From contig JAXCGZ010007619.1 in the NCBI GenBank assembly GCA_037179515.1, positions 45,001 to 109,000 of the forward strand: DNA of 64,000 nt, read 5' to 3'. The notes beneath the pieces are model-generated. The model did not search any database and had not been told where the DNA came from. It saw only the letters and a list, made by a program, of their open reading frames with translations. The translations under genes and the position numbers were made by a program. Shown here one piece after another: positions 1 through 21,010 of the stretch. The DNA is from Halocaridina rubra (lineage: Eukaryota; Arthropoda; Malacostraca; Decapoda; Atyidae). How positions within the stretch are numbered: the first letter of the stretch is position 1; every line of letters starts with the position of its first letter.

Positions 1-56
<56 letters not shown>
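1..56. repeat. (AT)n microsatellite
   Basis: Uninterrupted AT dinucleotide run cut by the window start, so its true length is unknown. Confidence 0.95.
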
Positions 57-62
<6 letters not shown>

Positions 63-148
63 TTTTTTCAATATTTCCGTGGTTGTTTTCAGTTTATTAT
101 GTTTCTGCTGTTTGACTACGCATTCTTCTAGTTTTCACATCTTGTTTT

Positions 149-149
<1 letters not shown>

Positions 150-215
<66 letters not shown>
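150..215. repeat. (AAT)n microsatellite
   Basis: About 22 TAA/AAT trinucleotide units. The flanking bases to about 470 show no gene signal. Confidence 0.95.
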
Positions 216-469
216 GATCAGTTAAACATCACAAAATATGCGCAATGTTCATATCGATCTCTCAGTGGACAGTCGCAGCGGAAAAGTATGTTGTTCTTGA
301 TTGGATTAAATACCTTTTATTTATCAAAATTATTCATGAAGAACTAAGTAGCTAAGTTCATACGTACCAACTTACGAAAAGCCGAACGAAATAAAAACGA
401 TTGAACCTATAAATGTACACATACACGAATAAATAAATACGTGTGTACATCAGTGGGTACATAATCAGT

Positions 470-950
470 GTGCCAAGGCACTACTAAATGAACCTCTCAG
501 TTAACTGCTAATCTAGCGAATAAACTCATTCTACTGAATGTCTTTGTTCATTTTGCTCCTCCAACCTCACTCGTAACTTTTTTTCACATTTGATACAAAT
601 TCCTGATATATAAGCATCAACAGTGATTAAATTAACACATTAATATTTGTGAAAATATGAAACATATTTTGCCCCTGGCCGGGATCGAACCTAGGACACA
701 AAATCAGTGCCAGGGTGCTACCAACTGTATCGCCGAAGGGATAAACAAAGAGAGAAACTTCTCAGCTGACAATTAGTCTAGGAAACGAAAGCATTTAATC
801 ATTGCAGCTGTCTATTTAGCAGGAATATGAATTAAATGCTTAGCAGTTAATTGATAGGATTCGTTCTTCTTTTATTCTTCGGTGGTATAGTTGGCAACGC
901 CTTGGCGCACTAATTGTGTCCTGGGTTCGAATCCCGGTCAAACAAAATAA
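470..950. repeat. Old S1 tRNA-like fold-back repeat
   Basis: A diverged copy of the S1 family seen at 3377-4550 and 6156-7706. A reverse tRNA-like block at about 672-742 (reverse B box in GGGATCGAACCTAGG) faces a forward block at about 880-945 (A-box-like GGTATAGTTGG, B-box-like GGTTCGAATCCC). The stretch at about 480-660 matches the reversed non-tRNA part of the unit (Leu-rich region omitted; key words CCAACCTCACTCGT and ACATTAATAT). Neither block forms a convincing acceptor stem, so these are not called tRNA genes. Confidence 0.6.
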
Positions 951-1260
951 TCTGTATGTAGAAGATAACTTTTGTGTTCAATTTCCATAGTGTTATGACT
1001 CGAAAACACTGGGATGGCGACAATTTAATAAAATGAACTGAAACACTAGAGCATTATCCTATCCTGTCCCAGGTTACATTCTTTCTTCAGCTATGTTGCG
1101 TCAAGATAACAGGTTCATGAAGGGAGAAAACTAAACAGAGATAATATGTGAATATCTGTGGCTACAAATACAAAGTTGATCCATAAAGTCTGGCTGCACT
1201 ACTAATTCGGGTGACTGGAAATGTTTGATGCTTAACTTAGTGTATTTTACTTATTTACAG
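951..1260 (+). other. Presumed innexin intron, 3' part
   Basis: No coding signal. It ends in a pyrimidine-rich stretch and TTATTTACAG directly before the innexin exon, so it is most simply the end of an intron. The upstream exon with the first membrane span is not visible in the window. Confidence 0.5.
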
Positions 1261-2428
1261 GTATACCAAGGAAGATATTGTGTGTGTATCTCATTTCAAT
1301 GCTGCTGTGGACATTTCACCGGATTACCTCAATATATGTTTGTCATATCCATACACCGATGTCAACGGTTCCAGGAGGTATTTGCTGTTTTATCGATGGA
1401 TATCCTTTGCTCTCCTTATCATTGCTGGTATATACCGTATACCACGAGTAGTGTCCAAGAATTTGGAACATGCAAGAACCAAAAAGCTATTGGAGGATAT
1501 GGCATCCAATGCTTTTCGCTATGATGTACTGGAAAAAGCCATTCTCGAACGAGTATCAAATTATATACTATTCAATTTCAAAACTCATAACGGCCTCTAC
1601 TGGAAATATCTATTTGCTTATATCGTGGCCTTAGTCACTGACGTCATCGCCTTTTGGTGTTTTGATTTCATTCTACAAGGCCACTTTTTACAATATGGAA
1701 TCAAGTCTTTCCCTTTTCATAGAGATCCTCAAAATTTCACCGATTATATATCTACAACTTTTCCTCCATTCGCTTCATGTGAGCTAACGCCAGAACACAA
1801 ATTAGTAAGTGCAAGGAAAGAAGTCATTGGCTGTCATTTAACACTTATGGAATTATATGAAAAAATCTTTCTAGGGTTATGGTTTTGGCTCATTATACTT
1901 ACAACAATCACAATGGCTAACATTATTTTTGTTCTCAGCATGAATGTCCGCTGCGTTCAAGCAAGACTCTTAAATACAGCAAAGCCTGCTCATGTTCAGG
2001 ACAGAGTTTACCGCACAGTTCATAAAGTCTTGAATAACTGCAAAATTGGCGACTTTTACATGCTTTACTGTATCAAGCCATATATGAGTCATACACGATT
2101 TTATGAACTTTTACAACGACTTTCAGATCCTAATTTGTTCAATAAAGGTTCTGAGGAACTTGGTAAAATTCAACCACAACTACCACAACAGAATGATTCA
2201 ACCGTTTACTCAGACTCACAGCTGCAAATGCCAAGGAATCGAAATACAGTATTGAAACAAGCAAAGCCTCTCGTGCCACAGAACCCATCCCAGAAGCTAG
2301 ACATTCTTAGTCATTTACAAAAACAACATATATTAGCACAAAAATCTCAGCAAAATGAAAATAATCAAGAAGAACAGAGACTTTTACTCCCGAGAACAGA
2401 AGAAACAGTAATAGGCATGGAAAAGTAG
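1261..2428 (+). CDS. Innexin, terminal exon (TM2-TM4 and C-tail)
   Basis: Gap-junction channel subunit of the invertebrate innexin family, acting in the plasma membrane. The exon starts after an AG acceptor at 1259-1260; base 1261 completes a split codon and the frame then runs to TAG at 2426-2428. Visible in order: extracellular loop 1 with two Cys 18 residues apart (CVSHF...LNIC); TM2 (FYRWISFALLIIAGIYRIPR); the cytoplasmic loop; TM3 (YLFAYIVALVTDVIAFWCF); extracellular loop 2 starting FPPFASCEL with a second Cys in VIGCHLTL; TM4 following the family-typical YEKIFLGLWFWLII; and the conserved cytoplasmic IGDFYMLYCIKP. TM1 and the N-terminus must lie in an upstream exon. The last ~90 residues are Gln/Asn-rich and unlike other innexins I know. 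The frame can also be opened at a GTG at 1280, but there is no reason to start there. The family is certain, the paralogue is not. Confidence 0.93.
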
Positions 2429-2648
2429 TCTGGTAGATTTGCTGGCTGTAGACAAATTGAATAAGATATATTACATGAGCTAATGTCGACAAAAACTGTC
2501 GAATATCTAGAAATGTTACTATGATTTTCTGATCCACTTATATTGGGTCATTGTGACAGTCTTTGACTTGAACCGTTCTTGTTAAGTTTGCGCATTACAT
2601 TTATAAAGAACATAAAAATATATATGAAAGGTTCTCAGGAAACTGACA

Positions 2649-2651
<3 letters not shown>

Positions 2652-2713
<62 letters not shown>
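2652..2713. repeat. (GA)n microsatellite
   Basis: Perfect GA run about 220 bp downstream of the innexin stop codon, possibly within its 3' UTR. Confidence 0.95.
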
Positions 2714-2715
<2 letters not shown>

Positions 2716-2966
2716 GAAGAATAGATGTTGAAAAAAAAAATTCAAAAGTTAAGGTTGTTCTTATGAATTCACACGAAACAATGAACATCATGGGAGAAGT
2801 TAAATCACATTTAAATGAACAGAATAAGATATTCAACTTTTTTCCAATACATTGGCAGCTTCAATCAGTAATTTTAAAAAAGATTTGCACCCTAAGGATT
2901 TTGCACTTATTGGAAATGAAAATCGTCAAGGTCAATGTTATCTAATGTTATATTTTATGTGTTAAT

Positions 2967-3080
2967 ATTAATCTCCATTCGAATGGGACTGGATACTAGC
3001 AGCTTGGAGCTTGGGAATTAAGGCTGCTTTGTCAATTTCCGAGTCGAGCACTTTAAGCACTGCGCTACCGTGGTCCCCCA
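2967..3080 (-). repeat. S2 SINE-like copy
   Basis: Member of a dispersed tRNA-derived family. On the - strand it runs from a GGACCACGGTAGCGCAGTG head (A-box-like) to a tail containing TCCCATTCGAATGGAGATTA. At least 15 related copies lie in this window. Confidence 0.6.
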
Positions 3081-3285
3081 ATGTTATATAACTATATAAT
3101 TTTACTATATTGTTATACATTCCGTATTTAAGAACTTTGTCCTAAATCTACATAGATGGTTAAAATTCCCCTGAGATTATTTAAATATTTTCTCTATATC
3201 ACTAACATTTTGCGTTCTGTTAATGTTATTAAAACTAATAAAATTGTGTATATGTGAATGTTTAATGCATACTCTGGAAAAAAAA

Positions 3286-3287
<2 letters not shown>

Positions 3288-3376
<89 letters not shown>
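3288..3376. repeat. (AT)n microsatellite
   Basis: AT run with one TATTTAT interruption. It directly abuts the left end of the S1 locus at 3377. Confidence 0.95.
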
Positions 3377-5771
<2,395 letters not shown>

Positions 5772-6086
5772 GTCTAATCTCATGCCTGAGCTCATGACGC
5801 CGTTTATGCACAACAAAGATTATTTAATTTTTATTTGAATACTCATGACAGCTAAGTTAAAGATTATAAGATAACAGGCGCCACTACTTTACCTTCCACG
5901 CCCTCTTTGTGACATAGTCTAATTTCTTCTCACATGTAAGTAAAACTTAAGTTTTTTATTTATACCGAAATAAGTCTTGCGAATCGTACGTACATTTCTC
6001 TTCCTTTCCTCATTTGAAAATATTTTTGCTTTGGTGAATATTGCCCTTTAATTACTTACAACCCATTATTTTTTTTTTTTTTTCAA

Positions 6087-6087
<1 letters not shown>

Positions 6088-6155
<68 letters not shown>
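6088..6155. repeat. (AT)n microsatellite
   Basis: AT run forming the left border of the S1 tandem array. Confidence 0.95.
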
Positions 6156-7906
<1,751 letters not shown>

Positions 7907-8175
7907 TAGTGTTTGTGTGTGTGTGTGTGTGTGTGATTACCTAATTGTGATTACCTAATTGTGTTTACGGGAAAGAGCCCAAAGCTCGTATCTTCCCGTC
8001 TCCTCATCGGTTCCATTTTAGACTTAGTGATACTTATCATACCTGTCCTTAAAACTATGGATTGAGATAGCATTAACTACCTCCTCGCTTAGCGAATTCC
8101 AATTATCAACTACTCTTGCACTGAAAAAGTATTTCCTTACATCCTGCAAATAAGTTTTTTTACGAAGCTTCAAAC

Positions 8176-8369
8176 AAAAACAAACAAACAAACTTTATTT
8201 CCATTTCAATACAATGGGTATTCGTCAGCCAGGGCAAGCCCCAACCCCCCACTGTGGTGTCCAACCACAGCAGTTCCTGCCAGTAAACAGCTTAAACTCT
8301 CGGTCTTGGACGGGAACCGATCTTTCGATCTCGTGAATGCGAAGCCAGCGCGTTACCACTGTACTAGCC
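8176..8369 (-). mobile_element. S3 tRNA-derived SINE inserted in LINE-A
   Basis: A tRNA-like head (reverse of TGGCTAGTACAGTGGTAACGC with a GCATTCGCGAG anticodon arm) followed by a body containing GGACACCACAGTGGGGGGTT and an A-rich/AAAC tail. It is flanked by a perfect 10-bp target-site duplication AGCTTCAAAC (8166-8175 and 8370-8379) and interrupts the LINE-A coding sequence. Other family members are at 25326 and 37327. Confidence 0.85.
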
Positions 8370-11049
8370 AGCTTCAAACTATGACCTCTAGTTCTAGAGC
8401 CAGCCATATCAAAATATCGATCCCTATCCACTCTATCATAACCATGAAGGAATTTAAAGACTGTCACCATATCCCCCCTTACTCTTCTAGCTTCGAGTGA
8501 TGGTAAGTCTAATTCCCTCAGCCTCTCATCATAACTGAGATTGCGTATTTCTGGCACCAGTTTCGTGGCATGTCTTTGAACTTTTTCAAGCTTAGCTATG
8601 TGCTTTTTCAAGTGCGGATTCCAAAAGGGGTCTGCATATTCGAGTTTTGGCCTCACATAGGTTACATAAATATTTCTGAACATTTCCTTGTCCATGTGCC
8701 TGAAGGCTACCCTTATATTTGATAAGAATGCATATGCTGCCCTTACTATGCCATTTATATGTATTTCTGGAGACAAATCTGCCAGTATGTTTACTCCTAG
8801 ATCTCTCTTATTTTCTGTCTCTTGAAGTTGTACTCCAGCCACCGAGTAGTCAAACTTGGGCCTTCTTGCACTTGTACCCATTCTCATCACCTTACATTTT
8901 GAAGTATTGAATTTCATTAGCCACTTTTCTGACCACTCATGCAGATTATTTAGATCCTCCTGAAGTTCTCTACCATTGTTCTCGTTTTTTACTTTCTTCA
9001 CAATCTTTGCATCATCTGCAAACATATTCATGAATGAATCTACAGACTCTGGTAGGTCATTTACATATACAAGGAACAAAAGTGGCCCTAAAACTGAACC
9101 CAGTGGAACTCCACTACTAACTCTTCTCCATTCAGACACTGAGTGTCTTACTCTAACCATCTGTTCTCTTCCTTCTAAGTAAGTTTTTATCCATTCCAAA
9201 ACATTTCCAGCTATTCTAGCCATTGATTGCAGCTTCCTAATAAGTCTCCCATGTGGAACAGTGTCAAACGCTTTCTGGAAGTCTAGGAATATGCAATCTG
9301 CCCAGCCCTCTCTTTCCTGTAAGATTTGGCTTACCTCATCATAAAATTCTAATAAGTTTGTTACTGTTGATCTACTTTCTCTGAAGCCATGTTGCCTCAC
9401 TGACAAAAAGTTGAAGGATTCCAAGTGAAGAGAGATATGTTTCCTTAGTAGTTTCTCCATAACTTTGCAAACAATGCTCGTCAAGGAAACTGGTCTATAG
9501 TTCAGAGCCGTATCCCTCCTTCCCTTTTTGAAGATAGGTATCACATTTGCTTGTTTCCAGCATCTTGGAATCTCCCCCGACTCCAGTGACTCCTTAAATA
9601 TGATACTTAGTGCCACTGATATTGTGTTTGCGCATTTTTTAAGCACATGAGGGGATATGTCATCAGGACCTGTAGCTTTATGAACATCTAAATCCATCAG
9701 TGCTTTGCATACCTCTGTGGCTGTAAGGTTGATGTTCTCTAATACCGGCCCTTGAGCTTCTATCACTGCAATCTGAGGGGGTGGGGTATTTTCTACTGTA
9801 AATACTGACTGAAACTCCTTGTTCAATTCTTTGCAGATCTCTTCATCCGTCTCAGTGATGCTTTCATCCGCTCTCTTTAGCCTTAAAACCTGTTCTTTTA
9901 CCTTCAGTTTTCCTCTGATAAAGCTGTGGAAAAGCTTGGGATTTTCTTTAGCCTTCCTGGTGATGTCCCTCTCATAGTCTCTCTCTGCCTCTCTCCTTTT
10001 ACTTAGGTAGTCATTTTTTGCTCTTTTGTAGGGTTGCCAGGCATTTATGTTTTTTCTCCTCCTATACCTTTTCCAGCATTTGTCTCTCCACTCCTTAGCT
10101 CTTTTACACCCATTATCGAACCATTTCTCTCTGGCATGAATTACACCTACTTTGGTGACAGGTATGCAGCAATCTACTATCTTCCCATATTTCTCACAAA
10201 AGATGTCATACATTTCTTGTACAGATTTGTTGTAAAATAAGGTTCTCCAGTCGATAACTGCAAAAAGCTCATTCATTTTAATGTAATCTCCTTTCGGATA
10301 GTTCCTCCTCATGTCCTCAGTGTATCTACTCTCAGGAAGAATATCTTCAATGATATACTCCATCAACAACACACAGTGGTCACTCTTTCCAAATGGTGGT
10401 TCATACTCAATTTTTTCAATATCCAACACATTATCTGTGAACACTAGATCAAGTAGTGATGGCTCATCCCCACCCCGGGCCCTTGTTGGTTCCATTACAT
10501 GTTGGTGTAGGAAATTCCATTGTACGCAATCTAGGAATCTTGCCCCGAATGAGTCTTCACCACTGTGTGGGTCAAGATTTATCCAATCTATCTCTTTATG
10601 ATTAAAGTCTCCCATAATCAAAATCCTACATTTTTTCCCCATGCCATGTTAACAACTGAGTTTATGACTTCAATAGTACCTATATGACTTTCCTCATAAA
10701 CTTCAAGCCTATTTTGGTTCCTTGGTGGGTTGTATACAACAGTAATTATAATGCTCTCTGACCCAGTATTTATGCGAGCAACAAGAAATTCCTTGAACTC
10801 ACTTTCTATAGCCAAGTTTATTTCTTCAACTTGAATCCTTTCACTTATGAGCAGTGCTATCCCTCCACCAGTCCTCTCAGATCTTTCAACCCTTAGTATT
10901 CTGAAGCCCTTAGGAAAAACTGTGACACTGTTTATGTCCTCACTCAACTTATTCTCTGTAATTGCTACTATATCTGCCTTACTGTTGTGAATCTTATCTT
11001 TTAATTCTACTGCCTTACCAGCTAATCCATCAGCATTTGTGTATAACAA
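8370..11049 (-). pseudogene. LINE-A ORF2 (endonuclease/reverse transcriptase), broken, copy A2
   Basis: Encodes an APE-type endonuclease followed by reverse transcriptase, which would nick target DNA and copy the element RNA in place. Endonuclease signatures are DIVAITENKL, GGGIALL, MGDFNHKEIDW and the SDH motif in GKSDHCVLLMEY. RT signatures are FLDFQKAFDTVPHG, GVPLGSVLGPLLF (the usual Gln is Leu here) and the catalytic MFADDAKI. A frameshift near 10640 splits the endonuclease just before MGDFN, and the S3 SINE replaces the normal C-terminus, so the long open frame runs into SINE sequence and stops at 8225. Not functional as it stands. Confidence 0.85.
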
Positions 11050-11051
11050 TC

Positions 11052-11411
11052 TTAATGAGGCCCCATCCCCTGATCTTCTGTCATTATCTTCTTTATCTCC
11101 CCTTTGTCTGGAAGAACTCTGTAACGAAAATTTTTCTTCTCTTCTTCATTTCTTTCATCATTTAACCTTCTTGCCTCTTGCAACAAGTTTTTGATCTTTC
11201 CCATCTCTTCCTGTGTTCTGTATCGTCTAATGAACACTTCTTTGAATTCTTGAAGGTCTTTTAGACTTTTTTTTCTCAACAATATTTCCCTACATGTTTC
11301 CCCTCTCTCAAAGGTTACTTTTGTTGGTCTCGGCTTTCCTTCCCTCGAATATTTACCTAGTTGGTGTATGTTTACAATATCCTCAGGACCACATACTACT
11401 CCAAGCTTTCT
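11052..11411 (-). pseudogene. LINE-A ORF1 C-terminal part, copy A2
   Basis: Open frame continuing from the truncation point, containing IVNIHQLGKYSREGKPRP and RRYRTQEEMGKIKNLLQEA and ending MGPH with TAA at 11052-11054. It keeps an A8 run where the fuller copy at 44745 has A6, so this copy shows the original ORF1 frame. ORF2 lies in the -1 frame relative to it, as in copy A6, and the same slippery heptamer is present in phase at 11133-11127. Confidence 0.75.
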
Positions 11412-14701
<3,290 letters not shown>

Positions 14702-15027
14702 TTCCTGTAAAACAGCCCCCCCCCAAAAAAAAAATAATAAAACGAGATAAATGGGCCAATATATGAGTTATACGAATAAGGTTACATGTCCAACACAATG
14801 AGCATAATTGTAAGTGGAATGTTAAAACAGCACTTATCTTGGGATGAGGATTGGCACAGAAACTATAAATACGTTTATCGCAGATATACGTTTCATTATT
14901 AAATGAATAATTAATTAGTCGGTGAAAAGTCGGCGGATGTATTTCCAGACACCAGATTTATTGTTACCTGCATAACAGTGGGACAATTAGAGACAGATTC
15001 AGTACATACAAACAAAATCGGTGAAAA

Positions 15028-15150
15028 TACATAGCGGTGTTCTAGCCCAGCCTGGGGTGTTAGGTAGGACACCAAGCTTTCATTTCCCAGCTCCAACCTG
15101 TCTGTGTCCACACTCAATCGAATAGGGATCAATAGTGACGCATGAAACGG
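15028..15150 (+). repeat. S2 SINE-like copy, 3' part
   Basis: Contains CCCAGCTCCAACCTGTCTGT and GTCCACACTCAATCGAATAG, the tail half of the S2 family; the tRNA-like head is degraded. Confidence 0.5.
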
Positions 15151-15883
15151 CATGGTATATTTCTCTCACCCGGCATGTGTAGGATTCGAAGTGTGGTCAG
15201 AACACGGATCTCACCTAAAATCTTCAAAGGAAACTTACGCAGTGATGGAAGACTAGTAAAAAGTTTGTTTTCAAATATTCGCCAGGGGGTGGACAGGCCA
15301 TAGAGGACCCGTGGCTAGTGAGAATGTTAATCGAGGAAAAAAATACATATATCTCAAAGCCATCCCTTATGAAATGAACAAAACGATATCGTACTCGCCA
15401 TACTAAGAACCAAATCCTTCTTTATTCGTAATAACTCTACATTCTCTGAACGATTAAAAAAAACTCTTTCGTTCGTTCTGAAGGGTTTTCAGGACTCAAA
15501 ATTTAATGCTTTCTACTTCTGGACACAGACACTGTAAAAAGAAGATACACTTTCTACGGCTTTTTTAGAAGCTTAAATTTAATCATTTCAATTTTTACCT
15601 AGTCTAACAGAACAAACAATATCAGAGTTCAATTTCGATACAGGGACTTGAAGATAAACGAGAATTATTCACTAAATGCAACTTGATTTTCTAAAGAAAT
15701 TAACGAGAAGTTACCGTTGAACCAATATAGGCACTTATAGCCTCAGGCAGACAAAATTAATGAAAAAGGCGTCAAGACCCAACTGGAAAGCATTGGATCC
15801 AAGTATCCTTCCTACTTATATTTTCATTCATTGTTTCGCTCTCTTCCCAGCGCTCTCTCTCTCTCACTCACTAATAATTATCT
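15151..15883. other. Non-coding stretch, nothing recognised
   Basis: No supported reading frame. A short CT-rich patch lies at 15838-15865. Confidence 0.5.
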
Positions 15884-16265
15884 AGCCTTAAACTATGGAT
15901 GCATTAAGCATTTACCGTTTCTTCACTTAGATTATTTCAGTTATCATATATTCTTTCACTAAAAACTTATTTCCTTACATCCAGCAAAGAAATTTTCTTA
16001 TGAAGCTTCAATTATGACCTCGAGATCTACAGTAACACTTATCAAATTATCGCTCTCTATCCATTCTGTCAAAACCATGAAGGAATTCAAAATCCGTTGC
16101 AATATTCTCTCCCTTTCCTCTAGCTTCGATTGATGGTAAGTCTAATCCCATCAACCTATCCACATAACTGAGATAATGCATCTCTGTGTGCAAGTAATCC
16201 ACATTCACACCCTCGGAAAAGGAATACGGATTCCAAATATAAATATCATAAATACGTAAGAGAAA
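15884..16265 (-). mobile_element. Ancient LINE-A-like 3' fragment (copy A9)
   Basis: Heavily diverged - strand match to the ORF2 C-terminus. A reading frame at 16268-16047 keeps LSYVDRLMGLDLPSIEAR and FEFLHGFDRMDRER, corresponding to LSYDERLRELDLPSLEAR and FKFLHGYDRVDRDR in the young copies. It indicates that the family has been active for a long time. Confidence 0.7.
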
Positions 16266-16469
16266 CAACCGAAAATTATAATAGCACCCACTTGTTAATG
16301 GGAAAATTACTTATAAATTAAATTTCAAAACCCAAGGATATGCTGTATTTTTTATTTTTTTACAAACTTTCTTCTTTTATACGAGATAATTTATGAATAA
16401 ACTGAAAGGAGTTGTTTACGTACTTAAAGCAAGAAAACTTATGTCTTTTATGTTGCTTTCTCTATCTCG

Positions 16470-18299
<1,830 letters not shown>

Positions 18300-20062
18300 T
18301 AATTGTGCTTACGGGAAAGAGCCCCAAGCTCGTAACTTCTCGTCTCCTGATCGGTTCCATCTTGTACTTAGTGATACTTATCATACGTGTACTTATAACT
18401 ATGGATTGAGTTAGCATTAACTACCTCTTTATTTAGCGAATTCCAATTCTCAACTACTCATACACTAAAAAAGTACTTCCTTACATCCTGCAAAGAAGCT
18501 TTCTTATGAAGCTTCAAACTATGACCTCTAGTTCTAGTGCCAACCATATCAAAATATCGATCCCTATCCACTATGTCATAACCATGAAGGACTTTAAAAA
18601 CCATCGCCATATCCCCCCGCATTCTTCTAATTTTGAGTGATGGTAAGTCTAATCCCATCAGCCTCTCATCATAACTGAGATTGCATACTTTTGGCACCAG
18701 ATTCGTGGCATGTCTTTGAACTTTTTCAAGATTAACTACGTGCTTTTTCATGCTTTGGCCTCACATAGGTTACATAAATATTTATTAACATTTCTCTGTA
18801 CATGTGCCTGAAGGCTACCCTTACATTTGCTAAGAAAGCAAATAACTGTACTGCCCTTATTATGCCATTTATATGCATTTCTGGAGACAAATCTCCCAGT
18901 ATGTTTACTCCTAGATCTCTCTCATTCTCTGTCTCTTGAAATTCTCCTCCTGCCATCGAGTAGTCAAGCTTGGGCCTTCTTGCACTTGTACTAATTCTCA
19001 TTACCCTACATTTTGGAGTACTGAATTTCATTAGCCACTTTTCTGACCACTCATGCAGACTATTTAGATTTTTCTGAAGTTCTCTACATTGTTCTCGTTT
19101 CTTATTTTTTCACACTATTAGCTTCATCTGCAAACTTATTCATGAATGAATTTACAGACTCTGGTATGTCATTTACATATACAAGGAACAAATGTAACCC
19201 CAAAACTGAACTTTGTGGAACTCCACTACTAACTCTACCGCATTCAGACATTGAGTGTCTTATTCTAACCTCCTGTTCTCTTCCTTCTAAGTAAGTTTTT
19301 TTTCCATTTCAATACATTTCCATTTATTTTCGTCATTGCTTACAAATTCTTAATAAGTCTTTCATGTGGGTGCGTGCCAAATGCTTTCTGGAAGTCTGGG
19401 TATATGCAATCTGCCCAGCCCACTCTTTCTTGTAAGAGTCGCCTTACCTCCTCATAAAATTCTAATAAGTTTCTTTCTATTGATCTACCTTCTCTGAAGC
19501 CATATTGTCTCATGGACAAAAAGTTGAAGGATTCCAAGTGAAGAGAGATATGTTTTCTTAGCAGTGTCTCCATAACTTTGAAAACTATGCTGGGCAAGGA
19601 AACAGGCTTATAGTTTACAGCCATATGATAGGTACCAGGTTCGCTTGTTCCAAGCATCTTGGAATCTCCCCTGACTCCAGCGACTTTTGAAATATGATTC
19701 TTAGTGCCATTGATATTGATTTAGTGCATTTCTCCAGTACATAAGGGGATATATCATCAGGACCTGTAGCTTTATGGGCATCTAACTCCATCAGTGCTTT
19801 GCATACCTATGTGGCTGAAAAGATGATATTATCTAATACCAGCCCATGAGCTCCCATATCTACAATCTGAGGGGGTGCGGTATTTTCCACTGTAAAAACT
19901 GACTGAAACTCCTTGTTCAATTTCTCGAAGATCTCATCATCCATCTCAGTGATGCTTCCATCCACTCTGTGTAGCTTTAAAACCTGTTCTTTTACCCTTA
20001 GTTTTCCTCTGATAAAGCTGTGGAAAAGTTTGGGATTTTCTGTAGCCCTCCTGGTAATATCA
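18300..20062 (-). mobile_element. Older LINE-A copy A7, truncated at both coding ends
   Basis: More diverged than its neighbours. The tail TAATTGTGCTTACGGG is at 18300; reading frames at 18751-18458, 19031-18732, 19657-19340 and 20079-19807 keep LSYDERLMGLDLPSL, MKFSTPKCRVMR, NLLEFYEEVRRLLQER and NPKLFHSFIRGKLRVKEQVL in order. The central FADD region is degraded (ACTATTAGCTTCATCTGCAA). It ends abruptly after ITRRATENPK near 20062. Confidence 0.8.
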
Positions 20063-20474
20063 GTGTGTGTGACAAGCAATATATAAGGGTATAGGTATTT
20101 TTTTCCTCTACCAATTGTGATGAGAATAAAATGGAGTCAAATACTCCCAAAATGGTGAATGAATATATTTGGTAACTGAATTAGTTGTCAAATAAATATC
20201 AAAATATTCTATTCTCTCAAAATCTTTTATATTTATTTATTCATCTTTGATTCTAGGAAAAGGGTGTCGTAAAAGTTGACTAAATGGGCTCAAATCCTGG
20301 TCCATCACCTCCCTAGTAAGGACACTACATCATCTACGATGTTTATGTTTATATTTTTTTCCTTGCTGCAAGAACAGCTAAGAGATGGGGACGAGTGAGC
20401 AACAAAAAAACATTATTTTTCATAAATGTGGGATTTCTGACGTATAGATTGGGTTACGGTGTCATGCTCATATT
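20063..20474. other. Non-coding stretch, nothing recognised
   Basis: AT-rich sequence without a supported frame. TCAAATCCTGGTCCATCACC near 20290 may be a remnant of an S2 head. Confidence 0.5.
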
Positions 20475-20655
20475 TGAAGAGCTTGTAAAGATGAATAACC
20501 CCAGAACCCCATGTAAAGTTAAAGAACCACACAAAGGATAGGTTAAATTAGGTTTGTTTAGGTTAAAAGAGGTAGGCTATGTGAAGTGACTTTTCTAGTA
20601 ATATGAATAACTCTAGGACACCCAGGGGTTACTCATATTTCCAAGATCCTATTTT
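20475..20655. repeat. M1 palindromic MITE-like repeat, copy 1
   Basis: Imperfect terminal inverted repeats: CTTGTAAAGATGAATAACCC on the left, and the inverse of GTTACTCATATTTCCAAGAT on the right. The core is GGTTAAATTAGGTTTGTTTA. A second copy with the same ends and a TTAACTTAACC core lies in P450 intron 6 at 30182-30326. Confidence 0.6.
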
Positions 20656-20855
20656 CGGTTATCTAAATACACCGGAAAGAAATCGGAAGATAACTAATGA
20701 ATAACAGGAAATATACATATCATAATGTCAGAAATAGTTTAGCTATTTTTATGATATGCAAGTACAGATTTCCACAGTATCGCTCCTTCAAGAACGAGGT
20801 ACAGTTCGGTTTTCAAGTGATTTTTCACTTAGATTTTTGTTTTTATATAATTTTG

Positions 20856-21010
20856 GGGACCGTGGTTGCGCAGTGATTAGAGCACTCAACTCAGAAGGGA
20901 CAGATCTGAAGATCAAGCCCACCGAATGGCGTTAGGAAGGGTATCTAGCCTTAATGCCCTAGCTCCAATCTGTCTGTGTCCACCCCCGTTATTGGAATTA
21001 ATAATACTAC
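20856..21010 (+). repeat. S2 SINE-like copy, fullest
   Basis: Best-preserved S2 copy: head GGGGACCGTGGTTGCGCAGT followed by GATTAGAGCACTCAACTC (A-box-like), a degenerate B box (GATCAAGCCC), GGCGTTAGGAAGGGTATCTA, and the tail CCAATCTGTCTGTGTCCACC. The tRNA origin is inferred from the spacing of the two boxes. Confidence 0.65.

Larger units (their letters stand above)
7936..11411 (-). mobile_element. LINE-A non-LTR retrotransposon, 5'-truncated copy A2
   Basis: CR1/jockey-like element. On the - strand it runs from mid-ORF1 (11411) through ORF2 to the 3' hairpin and the doubled tail GATTACCTAATTGTG at 7936. An S3 SINE splits the ORF2 end (8176-8369). Its 5' end abuts the 5' end of copy A3, which runs the other way, with a few bases of TTTCTT microhomology near 11412. 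Assignment to the CR1/jockey superfamily rests on the APE endonuclease plus RT domain order and on the short tandemly repeated tail. Confidence 0.85.

Noticed and set aside
8306..10601. Several + strand frames of 60-100 codons over LINE-A copy A2 (likewise on the opposite strand of the other copies)
   Set aside because: The same antisense frames recur in every copy because they shadow the conserved ORF2.
10618..11282. Two separate small genes upstream of the A2 RT frame
   Set aside because: They are the ORF1 end and the endonuclease start of the same element, separated by a frameshift near 10640 and the ORF1/ORF2 boundary.
20560..20590. Interstitial telomere repeat (TTAGG)n, also near 26815-26860 and 30238-30265
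   Set aside because: Only isolated TTAGG/CCTAA words in degenerate GTTAA context; part of it belongs to the M1 repeat.
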